From Staphylotrichum longicolle (taxonomy: Eukaryota > Ascomycota > Sordariomycetes > Sordariales > Chaetomiaceae): DNA of 64,000 bases. Shown here piece by piece: positions 11,129 through 22,682 of the stretch. The stretch lies in NCBI GenBank assembly GCA_019096155.1, contig JAHCVI010000001.1, forward strand, positions 3,782,001 to 3,846,000. The letters run 5' to 3'. Each line of letters begins with the position of its first letter. Position 1 is the stretch's first letter. The position numbers were made by a program, and so were the translations under genes. Below the pieces are notes generated by a model. It had not been told where the DNA came from. It made no database searches and was given only the letters and a program-made list of their open reading frames with translations.

Positions 11129-12407
11129 TCACCGGCCCAGGGATGTCTGTGACGGCCGTGACGCATGCTTGACGAGGCCGTCGTCGGAATGCCTCTTTGA
11201 GTCCGAGATTGATGGCACGGTGCGTCCGTGAGTAGAAGGTTCGGGAATGTGGGAGAACTGGACGAATTGGATGGATCGATCTTTGGTGGCAGAATCGCGA
11301 CGGATGAAGGCTCGGAGAATCGGGATCGACGCGGCAATGACCGACATGGCGGGCTCGGCGGTGCCGAAGATCTTGAGGTCCACGGTGGTAGCTGTTCTGC
11401 TGTCAGATTTCCAAACATCGTCCACATTGCTCCAAGGATGGGCGACGTACAACTGCTATCCGAGATGTCTTTGAGAGAGATGATCTTCATAAAGGCGATG
11501 ATGCCGGAGCTAGGAAACGGAGAGCCTGTCAGCGGTTTGCAGATAGAGGGGAACCAGCTGGGAGACGTACAAGACACCCATGCTCATGGCCACCAGGGCA
11601 CCAAACTTTTCTCGCTTGTTGATAGCGACATTCCAAACAATCTTCCACGGGAGGATGGCCAGCACGATGTCCATGACGCCGGAATACACTGCCGCCAGCA
11701 CTGTTAGCGTATTCTCATAGAACAAGGCTCGCCATGGCGACGCACCACTCGTGAAGGTCTGGTACCGCTCCATGGTTACGGGTGTCCAGCAGGTGCCCTC
11801 GATCTCAGAATACCACAACTTCGCGACGGGCCAACACCGCGTCCACATGATGGCGGCCGAAACACCGAGCACAATGTTGACCGAGAGGATGATGAACCAA
11901 ATAAACCACTTGACCCATCCAGTGGAGATGCGCAGCAGGGTGATGCCAAACGATGTCTTGCTCCAGGCGGCAGCGAGGATGGTTGCGAAGCCGGCTGAGT
12001 ACGAGATCAGGGCGACCATGGGCATCTTGGTGTAGTCCATATCTTCGTAGTGCATGCCGATGCCGTACTTGGTGCCTTCGGTGAGCATGGCGGTGGAAAC
12101 CAGGACGCAGATCTTTTGAGTTGCAACAACTTTGTTAGTGACCTTTATCCAACGAGATGATAGTGACTGTGGAACTCACCCAGCTGAGAATTAGAAAGTG
12201 ATCGTCCCACCAGAGGCTCCGATGCCGTGTCAGCTTGCAGTAGACGCGCAGCCCGAGGAAGACGGCAGACACGATGGTGACGGCCCATATCGCCCACAGC
12301 AGCATTGGGGCGTAGTTGGGCACCACGCGGGGCGCTGCTGCTTCGGCGGTGTCTCGCCCTGCCAGGTCGCGGAGGGCCATGGTGTGCAAGAGGTGTTGGA
12401 TCCGCAT
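11129..12407 (-). CDS. Pth11-like / rhodopsin-domain integral membrane protein
   Basis: Four exons (12407-12180, 12112-11571, 11509-11451, 11391-11129) with introns of 67, 61 and 59 nt give 363 aa. The predicted topology is seven membrane helices, starting with LLWAIWAVTIVSAVFLGLRV. Landmarks of the fungal Pth11/SAT4 (rhodopsin domain) family are visible: RVYCKLTRHRSLWWDDHFLI, GIGMHYEDMD, the LRIS and WTRCWPVAKLW segments, and EKFGALVAMSMGVFSGIIAF spanning the second junction. The last exon carries AEPAMSVIAASIPILR and a charged cytoplasmic tail. Family members are GPCR-like, and a few (M. grisaea Pth11) sense surfaces; most have no known ligand. A second in-frame ATG at 12380 has a better context (CACCATGG) and may be the true start. 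A TTAAAATA box near 12495-12502 fits either. Confidence 0.85.
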
Positions 12408-15400
12408 GGGGACTTGACTGAAGCGAGTGTTGGAACGAATGGCACGGCGAGCGCGGCTCGGCTGTTGTCTGCAGTGGAACCGGGGCGGACGGGGTATTTT
12501 AATCAAGACAGCTCAAACTTGTGCTCCTGAGTCTCTTGTTTTCCCCAGGCGGAGCTCTTACGGGAGGATTCGTTCCCGTGAGTATGGAGCCGGTGGGCGG
12601 GAAGGTTATTTTAACTCTGAATGCTACGCTACATGCCCCATTGCTCTCCATTCCTGCAATAAGAAGCTCTGCTTCTTGCGGGGTGTGGAGTGGTGTGTGG
12701 AGGGGTGGAGGAGGCCAACCCGACGTGCTGGATCTGGGGTGGCTTGAGGATGGTTTGGTAACCGAAACTCGCTTACCAGGGACCGCCCAGGGCTGGCTCT
12801 GCGATGTCGATCCAGGTCGATCGAAAAAGACGACGCTGCTGCAGAGAACGAGGGGTCCGAGCACAACGGTCGCGGCTAAGGCAGTCGACGAGGCCCGAGT
12901 AAGCGTTAGCGCCCGCGCACCAAAACCACTTCCGGGACAGGCTTGCGAGAATCCGGTCCACTCGCCCAGGAATCAGTTCCTCTTCGACGTGTTGTGGCTC
13001 ACAGCTCACAATTCAAGCATTTCTTGGCTTAAATAGGCCCAAGCACACCTCCCAGACGAAGACGGATACACGTAAGGACGGTGATTGGTTTTCAGAGAGA
13101 GCCTCCTGAGTGCGCTTTTCTGCGCGCCACCACACCATGACTCCACTGACGTAAAGTTCCTCAGCCATCTCGCAAGCAAGTGCCGGAGCTGGGAAAGTTG
13201 GTGGCTCCAGTCGCGACCAGTGCACGCCGGGCCGAAATCCCATCGCCACTTCGGGGGGCCGGATTCCCCCATTTTTGCGCGCTGAACGGGCCTGATGGCG
13301 CTGGGCCTCACCAATCACTCAAATACGATCGCCTCCACAGCATTATGGACCACCGTTTCCATTGGATTTGCACGGCTATCGAGGATCAGATCGACTTAAT
13401 GTCAAAGTTCCCTCAGCCCCTGAAGGTTTTCGCTCAGACCAAGGAGGCTGACAGCACCACACCACGTCTTCACCTTCCAGAACACAAACTAATCAGATCC
13501 CAACTAAATGCTGTCTAGTGTCATGCACAGAATAGGAACGAGCAGCAGCATCCCAAACCCGTGGCACTACGAAGCCCGCCTCACTTCTTCTCACGACAGT
13601 TCACCTTACACATTTCCAGGCACCACCATAAGCGCCGTTCCTCCGCTACAGCCGGTGCCCGTCTCCAGCACCCACCGGGCAAGCAGCTGCCCCTGCAGAT
13701 ACCTGCACGGCAGTTCCTCAATCCCCATGCACACAACACGCCACGTCAGGGCAGGGCAGGCAGCGTAGGATTTCCCTGGATTTCGGACTCCAGCATCTGT
13801 CCGTCGTCGTGGGTCGTCCCCCTCACCCCTGGCATGGCTGTCTGTGTGTGCGGTGGGGTTCCGCTGCGGGCCCTGCCCCCCCCAGGCTCCCGGAGCGGGC
13901 CCCTCTCGCTTCTCTGGTGTGGGTGTTGTGGGGTGTTCCATCGTTGCCCTTGGCTGCTGCGCGGCGTTGCGCACGGGCGTTGAGGCGCCGGCTGACAGGG
14001 CTGGCTGGCTGACAGGGGACCCTGATGTGATGCAATCCCTGCTGCAGCATCAGCGGTGGTGGTGGACGGGTGGACGGGTGGTGTGGTCTGGTGTGTGGGT
14101 GATGATCTTCAGCTGGATGGATGGATGAAAGGCTGGATGGCTGGCTGGATGGATGTATGGATGGATGGCTCACTGTGAGCGGGTTTCTGCGCGCACGTTT
14201 GACCGGTATTGACTAGTGATTTGGTCCCTGAGACTAGAGTGAGACGGCGAACTGGAGTGGGAAGTTGTAGGAGAGGGTGGCTTGCGCCTCGCGAGAATGA
14301 GTCTGAGGCTGGGCGCGGGGTGTGCATCGGGAGAAACCCTCCTAGTTTGACTCCGAGTCTGTGCCATCGTGCGTTGTTGTGGGGGAGAGGTCAAGGGGGT
14401 TTCTTGCGCACCGCGATGCTCGTTGATGTTGATCGCTGCGTGCGCTGGTTGGTGTTTCCTTCTTCGTCGTCCCGCATGGACTCGATGCTTGACCGGACCG
14501 AGCGGGAGTCATGGCTTTGCAACCTCGATAAGCTCGCTGTGGCCTGGAGCCTGATGGTCGATGGTTCCGCAGCATGCCCTGTCAGGCCTGAACACAGCTT
14601 GATCATGACCTCGGAGAGGCCGTGTCCTCGCCATTTTCCACCCTTTCCTGGCCTCGCTACGGGCGATGAACGCAGGTGTGGTCACGAGCTAAAGTTTTGG
14701 TACAGAGTACATGGGAAGGGCTGACGGCTGTGGCACGATTCGACTTGAGAGTCTATTCATTGGAGCACTGTCAACGACAACCGGATCCAACGCGTCGAGA
14801 TCTGCAGAGAAAAGGAAGGATCATTCTCGCAGTTTCTTACTCTGCGTGAGATGACCACAACCCCAGCCAATCTGGTTCGGACATGTCGGAAACTGGGAAC
14901 CAAAGAAGGAATATGATTGATGCTTGACGTTGGTCTTTCAGATGGCAGGGGCTCCGCCGACTCGCGTTGATACTGTCGCTATTGCTGGTGATCCACGCAG
15001 CGCCAAAACAAACGTGGAGAATTAAACGACCAAGTCTGACGGCAGGGACTCCAAAGAGACTGGAAGCACTGGTGGTCCAGGCGTTTGGTGAGAAGAAGAG
15101 TGGTCGCGTCAAGCCCCGAGGTTGGAAAAGGGGTGCCACTGTCGGGAACCCGCTTCATTGTTGCATTTATGGCCTCTATTGCACTGATTGAGTATCGCGT
15201 GGCGCCCTCCATAACATCCATACAAGAACACCCCCGGCAAAAGAGTCCGAGGCTGGGTTCAGGTCCACGTCCGACTCACAGTCCGTGTGGTTCGAGCCCA
15301 AGGCAGCGCCGCAGCGCCAGTCGACGGAGGGATCTCAAGATGCATCCCATTCATGCGGTGGTCGCAAGGCGGGAGGCAACCAGGAGCCAGTGAAGCAGCG

Positions 15401-16469
15401 CAATAGTTCTATCCGCCAGTGTTACAGCACGCTGAGATGAGGATCTTGCGTGGTCTGTCTTTCATCACAGGTATTGCTGGCGAATCTTCCATTAATAGAT
15501 GAACCGAGCCTCTTGTCTCCTCTGTTTCTCCCGCGCTTCTTGACATGACTCCGCTCACTATCAGGAATTTCAGACACTGGGATTTCCATCCAACAAATAG
15601 TTCTCTACAGGAACCCGAAGTCATTTGGGTCCGTGACACGGCACTCCTTGTCGAGCAAACTACACCCCTAGCTGCCTGACCTTGGTGCAGAAGCATATTG
15701 AAGGCGGTGAGGCCGGCAAGTTTTCGGCCATGGCCGTAAACGTTCCGGACTTGTGCGAATTCTTGCGCAGGCGAATCTTCTGTGTCTGGTTCTACGTTTA
15801 GATCGAATGCAGGTCAACCAACTAGACGGGGCAATGGGACCGGTCCAACACTAACAAGGGCCGGATTGAGTGCCAGTGGGTCTGCAACGGTGCAACCCCT
15901 GAATTGGCCTGGTGGGCGCATCCAATCAACCGCCAGAGGTCCAGCAGGCGCCACAAACGAGAGCTCTGTCTCTGGTGCCAGGAGAGGATACCTTTTACCT
16001 AAAGGAACCGGAAGGGCCGAGGTGAGCAGAATGGCCGCAGTCTCATGTCCACCGTGACGCAGTATTCCGCCATGTCCGCCCGCTTGTTTCTCGGTACCTG
16101 GCTAAGAAGACACTGACACGGAAAACAAAATCAATGTCAATCATTTTGCCCCTCCGCAAAGCTCGGGTGAACACCCTGGATCCGGCAAGGGCGGCGATGC
16201 TCCGAGCCCCAACCCGAGCTCGCGGCCCGAAAGGGGCGACAGGGACGCCGTTGACGCACCACGGTCCGGGTTTGAGTTCCATTACACCGTTGGCAGTCCA
16301 CATCAGTTCAACCTCCAACTCACGGTTTATTTCCGGCCTCCCATAAATGTAGCGATGGCCGCCCCTTAGCATCCCAGCGTCTCCATCCTCCCTCCGCCCA
16401 CCAATCTGCGCGCCATCCCACCCCCCTTCCGTCCGCGATCATCGGGGTCCCCCGGCAACACCGCCCAAC
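12408..16469. other. Gene-poor region of about 4 kb
   Basis: I find no supported gene. It contains a GGAT-type simple repeat (listed separately). Near 15660-15810 on the minus strand a run of about 40 codons reads like protein (SPAQEFAQVRNVYGH) but is closed by stops on both sides. Frames elsewhere are Pro/Arg/Ser-rich shadows of GC-rich DNA. The last 150 bases are C-rich leader of the CE1 esterase gene. Confidence 0.5.
14110..14172. repeat. GGAT/GGCT tetranucleotide microsatellite
   Basis: An imperfect run of (GGAT)n interspersed with GGCT units over about 60 bases. It is intergenic and should be length-variable between strains. Confidence 0.85.
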
Positions 16470-17429
16470 ATGAAGCTCCCCAACCCGCTCGCCCTCCTCG
16501 CCCTCTCCTTCCTCGCATCCGCCGCAGCCTTCACGCAGATCACCACCCCCTTCGGCCCTAACCCGCGCAACGTCAGCTTCAACATCTACGTCCCCGACGC
16601 CCTCGCCGCCCACCCGGCCATCCTCGTCTACCCGCACTGGTGCCACGGCCTCGCGTCGCAGGCCTTCACCTGGTCCCGGTGGTCGGCCCTCGCCGACGAG
16701 CACGGCTTCATCGTCATCTACCCCGGCAGCCCCAACGCGGCGGACCAGTGCTGGGACGTCTCGAGCAAGGAGACGCTCACGCACAATGGCGGCGGCGACA
16801 GCCTCGGCATCGTCAGCATGGTGCGGTGGACGCTCGACAAGTACAAGGGCGACAAGTCGCGCGTCTTCGTCGCGGGCATCTCGTCCGGCGGCATGATGAC
16901 GCAGGTGCTGCTGGGCGCGTATCCCGACGTGTTCGCCGCGGGCGCGTCGTTCGCGGGCGTTCCCTTCGGCTGCTTTGCGCCGGCCAACAACGCCGGGCAG
17001 TACGACTACTGGAGCAACGAGTGCGCCACCGGCCAGGTGACCCATACCGCGAAGCAGTGGGGGGATCTGGCCAGGGCGGCGTATCCCGGGTACCGCGGGT
17101 GGAGGCCCAAGGTGCAGATCTACCAGGGCACGGTGGATGAGGTGGTCAGCTATCACAACTTTGGCGAGGCCGTCAAGCTCTGGACCAATGTGAACGGGAT
17201 CAGCGACACGCCGGTGCGCGTGGTCCAGGACACGCCGCTGCCCGGGTGGACCAAGAGCGTCTATGGGCCGAGCGGCTGGGTCGAGACATACAGCGCCGCG
17301 GGGGTCACGCACGATATCAAGCTGCAGGAGGATACGATCCTGGGCATGTTCCAGCTCAACTGCACTCGGAATTGCTTTGCTTGGGGAAAGGGGAGCCCGC
17401 AGCGTGCGGACCCGGGAAAGCCCTGCTAG
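16470..17429 (+). CDS. Secreted CE1 family esterase (acetyl xylan esterase-like)
   Basis: A single exon of 319 aa. A signal peptide covers about residues 1-20 (hydrophobic LALLALSFLASAAA). The alpha/beta hydrolase motifs follow the CE1/PHB-depolymerase pattern: HWCHG near 56-60 (oxyanion area), CWDVSSKETLTHNGGGDS, nucleophile Ser138 in GISSGG, acid Asp223 in GTVDEVV, and His281 in GVTHD. These are the catalytic triad positions of fungal acetyl xylan esterases, which remove acetyl groups from xylan outside the cell. No cellulose-binding module is attached; the protein ends with a short Cys-containing tail. Feruloyl esterase activity cannot be excluded from sequence alone. N-glycosylation sequons are present (NVS and NCT). 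It stands alone, not in a hydrolase cluster. Confidence 0.9.
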   Translation: MKLPNPLALLALSFLASAAAFTQITTPFGPNPRNVSFNIYVPDALAAHPAILVYPHWCHGLASQAFTWSRWSALADEHGFIVIYPGSPNAADQCWDVSSKETLTHNGGGDSLGIVSMVRWTLDKYKGDKSRVFVAGISSGGMMTQVLLGAYPDVFAAGASFAGVPFGCFAPANNAGQYDYWSNECATGQVTHTAKQWGDLARAAYPGYRGWRPKVQIYQGTVDEVVSYHNFGEAVKLWTNVNGISDTPVRVVQDTPLPGWTKSVYGPSGWVETYSAAGVTHDIKLQEDTILGMFQLNCTRNCFAWGKGSPQRADPGKPC

Positions 17430-18074
17430 GCGTTGGTCGGGGGCAAGACAGTGAGCTCACCGGTAAGTCCGATGCTTGTTCTGATTTGGAAACCAGGCTG
17501 ACAAGTAGACTGTCACAGGCGCATAGATGCACTGGCCTACGAACAACGAAGTCAAGACAGTAATATGACCAAATCTATCAAGATTGTGTTCGCTCCAGGC
17601 AAACATATAGTACAAGAATTGACAAGAGCAACTGTTACCATTACCACCGATGACAGCTCGATTGGTCTTCATCTTGCACGATAGTTCAGCCCAGGACTTG
17701 TCTTCTCTCTCGAGATGACTGACACTACTTGAACCAGTTTACCACCTGGACTAGTTTACCTTGGTCATCTCTCCCATTGCTGTTAGTTGTCTCGCGTTTT
17801 GTTGTTCATGCCGTTTTCCAACTCCTTTTCCGCACTAAAAGCCGTACCGTTTCATACTACCCAACTTGGTGTTGATGAGGTTGATGAGCTTCTCTTATTG
17901 TTCTGGCATTGTATTGGCTTTTCTGCATGACCTGTTCGGAGAGAGGTGACTTGTCGGGAGTGCCAAGTCCCGTTCCGAGCATTGCGGCTGAGCTACATCA
18001 GTCCAGTCTTCATGCGTCCTTGCCCCGCAGCCCGCCCTTCTTCAAGTTTGCAAGACAATTCTCACTCTCTCGCC
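17430..18074. other. Intergenic: CE1 3' flank and HET-gene promoter
   Basis: About 645 bases, T-rich towards 17750-17900. No gene seen. The frame of the HET gene is open upstream to an ATG at 17946, so a longer N-terminus is possible but lacks family features. Confidence 0.5.
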
Positions 18075-20594
18075 ATGTTCCCAGTAGCTCGCAACTGGGC
18101 CTCCTCCTATCTTGCCCCTGTGCTCCGTTCAGAGACCCAGTCCTACACCACCACGTATGAGTACAGTGGGCTCACGCCAGGCGCCCGGACATTCCGTGTC
18201 TTGCGTCTTTTCCCACCACGATCAGGGGATCAGAGCCACCGAGACGATTTCTCCGCCGTTCTGAAGGGGTCCATTGAGCTTCAAGACCTGGACAGCCCTG
18301 ATCGACATCGCTACGATGCCCTTTCCTACTGCTGGGAAGGCTCCATTGAGCCAAGCCCATACCTCCGTCAGAGGAAAGACAGGGTCATTATTGAGACACC
18401 AGACGGACGCACAAGCCACATCGCCATCTCTCCGGCGTTATCCACTGCTCTGCGTTTTATCCGGGCGCGAGGTCAGCCGCTGCCGCTCTTTGTTGACCAA
18501 ATATGCATCAACCAGGCCGACACCGATGAGAAGAGCCAGCAGGTTAACCTCATGGGCGACATCTACCGCAACTGCGAGCGCGTGCTGGCGTGGCTTGATG
18601 TGGCTACCAAGTACGCTGATGCACTCTTTGCATTTCTTCCCCGAATTTCAGACAATCAACTTCTTCTCGAACTCGTTCGAAACCCTCCGAGGGTCTCGGC
18701 CATCATCATGGCAGCCAGGGAGAGAATGACCAGGATCAGTGAGGGGACCATACTGAAGCAAGACGTTGAAGGCATGATCGAAGTAGCCCGCCAGCATTGG
18801 AGCCGCTTTCCTCATCGCGGATTCCTTGATATCGCTCTGCGACGGTGGTTTCGCCGTATGTGGATCGTCCAGGAAGCCTGTCTGGCGCCCAAGATGGTGT
18901 TTCTCTGTGGCAGACACAGCTGCCCGTTAGAGGCGCTCGAGGCTGCACTCCAGTTCATGGTGCTGGCGCGCGCCGTAGAGCACTTGGAGGGCGCGCGGGA
19001 CCCGCTGGAACGGTATCAAGCTGCAAAATGGGACACGCAGGCAATTCATGCCTCTCTCCAGAGTACGATGGTCATGTCTCGCATTTTCCAGGACCGGGCT
19101 GCCGCTCTCCAGCCGCCCGGGGACGCCCGGGGGCAAAGACTCGGTCGCGGACTGGCGAACCTTGTCCAGCGGTTCAACGTCGACATCGATTTACAGGGCT
19201 CATGGGCCCGCCTCGGGTCTTCGGATCCCAAGGACCACATCTACGCTCTCAAGGGGCTTGTTTCGGCCGGCGACCCCGTTGCTTCGCAGCTCTTGACATC
19301 GTACGACCAAACGGTCTCGGCGGCCAGCGTCTTTAACGAGTTCACCCGCCTCAGTTTGGACGGCACCCGTGGGCCTCCGCCCATCGATTACCTGCTGTTC
19401 TCTCAAATGGACACCAAGAGAGAGCCCGGTCTCCGGACCTGGGTGCCGGACTGGTCCACACATATTGCCCTCCCGCACGGCTATTCCCTGGGCTGTCATG
19501 CCATGTTCAACGCCGGCGGCGGGCTGCGCCAGCCCTACAGTCTCGCCGAAGTCGACGTGTCCAAACCCGGCATCCTCAAGATCAAGGCCGTCCCCCTCTG
19601 CCAGATCACCCAAGTCGGCACGCATTACATGGAGCATTCCACTCGTCTCCGCCGCTATGCCATCTCATCTCCAGACCTCATGCCCCGGAGCATCTTCAAC
19701 TTTTTCCGTGAAGCCCGGGACCTTTGCAAACGGGCATCAACCCAGCCCAACGCTGCCAGCATCCCACCACCACCACCCCCACCCAGCATTCTCGAAGACG
19801 ACATTCCAGGACCCTCTTCACTACCAGTCTCAGGTGCGCCGACCCCGCTCGACAGAGCAATCTGGCTCACCACCACCGGCGGGCACGGCCTCACCCAAAC
19901 CACCGAGTTCTCCCTTCTGGGCCGCACCATCATTGATAACGCCGGCAACAGCCAACCACTTCTCGGCTACCTCTGGAACCTGCAGGTAGAAATGGACGTG
20001 TTCCCCACCATCATGCGCCGGCGGCGCGAAAAGCTGTGCCAGTTGGCTGCCGACTTGGACTCGCACTCAAACTCACACCCGGTAAAGGAAGCCACCCATA
20101 CCGCAACAACAGCAGCAGCTCAACCGGGTATTCTCCGCACCCTCCTCACGCGGCCAGCCAGCTGGCCATGGTACCTCCTCCGCCGCCTCAGCATCGAGTT
20201 AGTCCACCTCTACCGCCTCTGGTGGTACCTCTCCATCGTATCCTACACTTGGCTCCGACCCGAGGCCGAGGACATGGCGTACCGCAGCGTGTATGGCGTG
20301 CAAGACAACGAGGCCAAAGGCATGATTGGGGTGCTGAAGAGCGTGCTGGCGCGGCACGTGCGCAGGAGGTGTTTTGTTTCGGAGCAGGGGCATGTCGGGC
20401 TCGGACCGGTGGGGATGCGGGTCGGGGATGTGGTGGTCGTGCCGGTCGGGGCGTCGGTGCCGGTTGTTTTGCGCCCGGGGCCGGGGCCGGGGGGTGTAGG
20501 CGACTGGACGTATGTTGGGGAGGCGTACTGCCATGGGTTTATGGATGGGGAAGCGTTGAAAGGCGGGGAGGCAAAGGACTTTGAGATTGGGTGA
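18075..20594 (+). CDS. Heterokaryon incompatibility (HET) domain protein
   Basis: A single exon of 839 aa from the ATG in a good context (GCCATGTTC); an in-frame ATG 43 codons upstream is less likely. The HET domain shows all its blocks: YDALSYCW (about 80-87), LPLFVDQICINQADTDEKSQ, MGDIYRNCERVLAWLD, then RWFRRMWIVQEACLAPKMVF. HET domains trigger cell death on non-self fusion in some family members, but most paralogs have no known role. The middle has a poly-Pro tract (about residues 602-615). A hydrophobic stretch (YLLRRLSIELVHLYRLWWYLSIVSYTWL) could associate with membrane. The end resembles the usual HET-protein tail with a 'GDVVVVPVGASVPVVLRPG' strand pair. It is convergent with the F-box gene, with only 35 bases between the stop codons. 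Confidence 0.93.
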   Translation: MFPVARNWASSYLAPVLRSETQSYTTTYEYSGLTPGARTFRVLRLFPPRSGDQSHRDDFSAVLKGSIELQDLDSPDRHRYDALSYCWEGSIEPSPYLRQRKDRVIIETPDGRTSHIAISPALSTALRFIRARGQPLPLFVDQICINQADTDEKSQQVNLMGDIYRNCERVLAWLDVATKYADALFAFLPRISDNQLLLELVRNPPRVSAIIMAARERMTRISEGTILKQDVEGMIEVARQHWSRFPHRGFLDIALRRWFRRMWIVQEACLAPKMVFLCGRHSCPLEALEAALQFMVLARAVEHLEGARDPLERYQAAKWDTQAIHASLQSTMVMSRIFQDRAAALQPPGDARGQRLGRGLANLVQRFNVDIDLQGSWARLGSSDPKDHIYALKGLVSAGDPVASQLLTSYDQTVSAASVFNEFTRLSLDGTRGPPPIDYLLFSQMDTKREPGLRTWVPDWSTHIALPHGYSLGCHAMFNAGGGLRQPYSLAEVDVSKPGILKIKAVPLCQITQVGTHYMEHSTRLRRYAISSPDLMPRSIFNFFREARDLCKRASTQPNAASIPPPPPPPSILEDDIPGPSSLPVSGAPTPLDRAIWLTTTGGHGLTQTTEFSLLGRTIIDNAGNSQPLLGYLWNLQVEMDVFPTIMRRRREKLCQLAADLDSHSNSHPVKEATHTATTAAAQPGILRTLLTRPASWPWYLLRRLSIELVHLYRLWWYLSIVSYTWLRPEAEDMAYRSVYGVQDNEAKGMIGVLKSVLARHVRRRCFVSEQGHVGLGPVGMRVGDVVVVPVGASVPVVLRPGPGPGGVGDWTYVGEAYCHGFMDGEALKGGEAKDFEIG

Positions 20595-20629
20595 TCGGGA
20601 ACTGCGCTGCGCCTTCAATATCCAAAAAG

Positions 20630-22216
20630 CTACCCCCAGTTCTCCTCGCGTATATCCTCCCGCGGCTCCCAATAATCTAACCGGCTCTCAATCTCTAAGA
20701 ACCTCATCGCGCCCGACGCCCTCAACCGCGCCGCGTCCCACATGACATACCCCCAGCGACGCCAGATCCCAGGCACGTAGTATCCAAAGAGATTGCTCTC
20801 CTCGCCCCTCCAATACGTCACCCAGGCCAGCGGGGGCATGTCCGCCGCGTCTGCGTCAAACGGCATCTTGTCCGCTCTGTCCTGCGCCGCGTCCCGCTCC
20901 GAGTAATACTGCTCGAATCGCCTGCTTTGAGGAAGGTCACCGACAATATCAGTTATCCAGTCGTCATCAGCCCATCCAAACGTCCCGCCCTCGATTCTGC
21001 ATCGCACCATCTGAACCAACTCCTCATGGTCCGTAATCTTGAGTACGTTGGACAGAACGGTGAGGCCCTGGCGTATCATATTGTCCAGAGACCGTGTATT
21101 AATGCCTAGTCAGAAAAGATCAGTATCCAGTCCAAGATACACGGTACGGATGTAATGGTAGAGGGCGGACTTACGGCACTCAGGCGACGAAAACAGCTCC
21201 AGAAACTCATTCGGCCAACCCGGGTCATCTCGATATTTCGGATTCCGCTCCTCATCAAGGTCCCAGGCGACCCGGTCGAAGATCCCCCCGTACACATCCT
21301 TCACAAAGGCGTGGACACAGAGTATCTCCTCAATCTGCCAGGCCGGAAACAGGCTTAGAACCCGAAGGCAATCGACCGACTCCCAACCTCTAATACACTC
21401 CTCAGCGCTCTGCCCCTTCCCCCTAAACCCACACACATTGCAAAAGACTTGAAACCGATAAAACCCACGCTGGATCCGCCGCCTCTCGGTGTCACTGAGC
21501 GGATCCTCCTCAGGCGACGAACCCAGCGCAGCCAACGCCCACGCCGCATACCGCTCAGCAAGCGGCTCGACCACCCCCCTCTGGAACCGGACCATCCGCA
21601 TGAGCTCCTCCAACCCCATCTCCGACCCTGCCCCACCCCCAGCCAACCACTGCTTATACTCCTCCAGAAACTCCCACAGCGAAGCCTGCGTCCGCCCCAG
21701 CTGAAACGCCTCCGTCCCCGAGCGGCACGCAGCCCGCGCATCCACAACGAACCCCCCCAACGCCCCGCGCTCAACAACCCCCCGCAGAATCGCCAGCCGG
21801 TCCTCGACATACACTCGGTGCAGCCGCGGTGACGCGCAGACCAGCGCGCGGAGGGCCTCAACCGTCGGCGCGTGCGCGAGGATCAGGGCCTGGATCTCAA
21901 ACGGGAGGGTCTCCAGTCGCGACGCGGCGGGTCCTCTTGAGGGTACAAATTGAGAGGTGGTGGTCTCAGGTGCAGAGTTGACTTGCGCGGGCGCGGTCGT
22001 GGTCGCGACCGCCAGAGAGGGAGAGGGAGAGGGTTGAGAGAGGGCCTCGGGTTTAGCACCATTCGCTTTCGCGGCTTCGTCCGAGTCGGAGATGGGGGCG
22101 AGGCTACGGCGACGAGAATGGCGTCGGGTTTTCTCGCGAATCGCAGAGAAGAAGGAGAAGCAAGAAGGAGACGCAGAAGAAGCAGGATGCGCCGCTGCGG
22201 CTTGAAAGGTGGACAT
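20630..22216 (-). CDS. F-box-like protein
   Basis: Two exons (22216-21175 and 21105-20630) joined across a 69-nt intron give 505 aa. The start is the first ATG (MSTFQ); the frame extends upstream only through non-ATG codons. After a basic, Ser/Pro/Ala-rich N-terminus, residues about 120-170 read LETLPFEIQALILAHAPTV and ALRALVCASPRLHRVYVEDR. This is a degenerate F-box/leucine-rich helix pair common in large lineage-specific Sordariomycete families. The rest is mostly helical with no known domain. F-box proteins recruit substrates to SCF ubiquitin ligases, but the box is weak enough that binding to Skp1 is uncertain. The 3' UTR must overlap that of the convergent HET gene. Confidence 0.75.
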
Positions 22217-22682
22217 GATGGAGCCAAGAGGATTTGATCCAGTTCGGAACAGCTTGAGAGTCTCCGGATCAAAGAAGCGGAAAATCAAGAGGGACGACGA
22301 ATCGAGCAAGCTCCGGGTGTTCGTCGTGAAAAGAGTTGGGACATCTGCGACACCTCTGCCATTTCAGAATTTTGAGTTGGCTGTTGCTGGTGGCGGATGC
22401 GAAGTGATGAGAAGGAAGAGGTCCTGGCACACAGTTTCGAGACGATCTGGGATTATAACGGAATGCAACTCCACATGACTCACTTCACCGACGAAAAGCC
22501 AACAACTCCCAACAGTTGCAGTTAACAAGCAATAATATCATTCGCTGAATCAAGAAGAAAGCCTAACCATACACCATAACCACAATCCCGCCATTATCCG
22601 CTCCAAATAAACACCCCATTACCCGAGATCTAATCGCTGTACACCTCACACCCCTCCATTTTCCTAATCACATGCAGACCCC
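22217..22682. other. Intergenic: F-box promoter and acc1 3' flank
   Basis: About 470 bases. The acc1 side is A/C-rich with AATAA-type signals on the minus strand. No gene. Confidence 0.5.

Noticed and set aside
13606..13974. 122-codon minus-strand frame in the gene-poor region
   Set aside because: Low-complexity GC-rich DNA; no partner frames or splice structure.
14110..14172. GGAT repeat as a CRISPR-like or satellite array
   Set aside because: Simple tetranucleotide microsatellite without spacers.
16320..17312. Minus-strand 330-codon frame opposite the CE1 esterase
   Set aside because: Antisense of a gene with strong third-position GC bias; Arg/Val/Glu-rich and without motifs.
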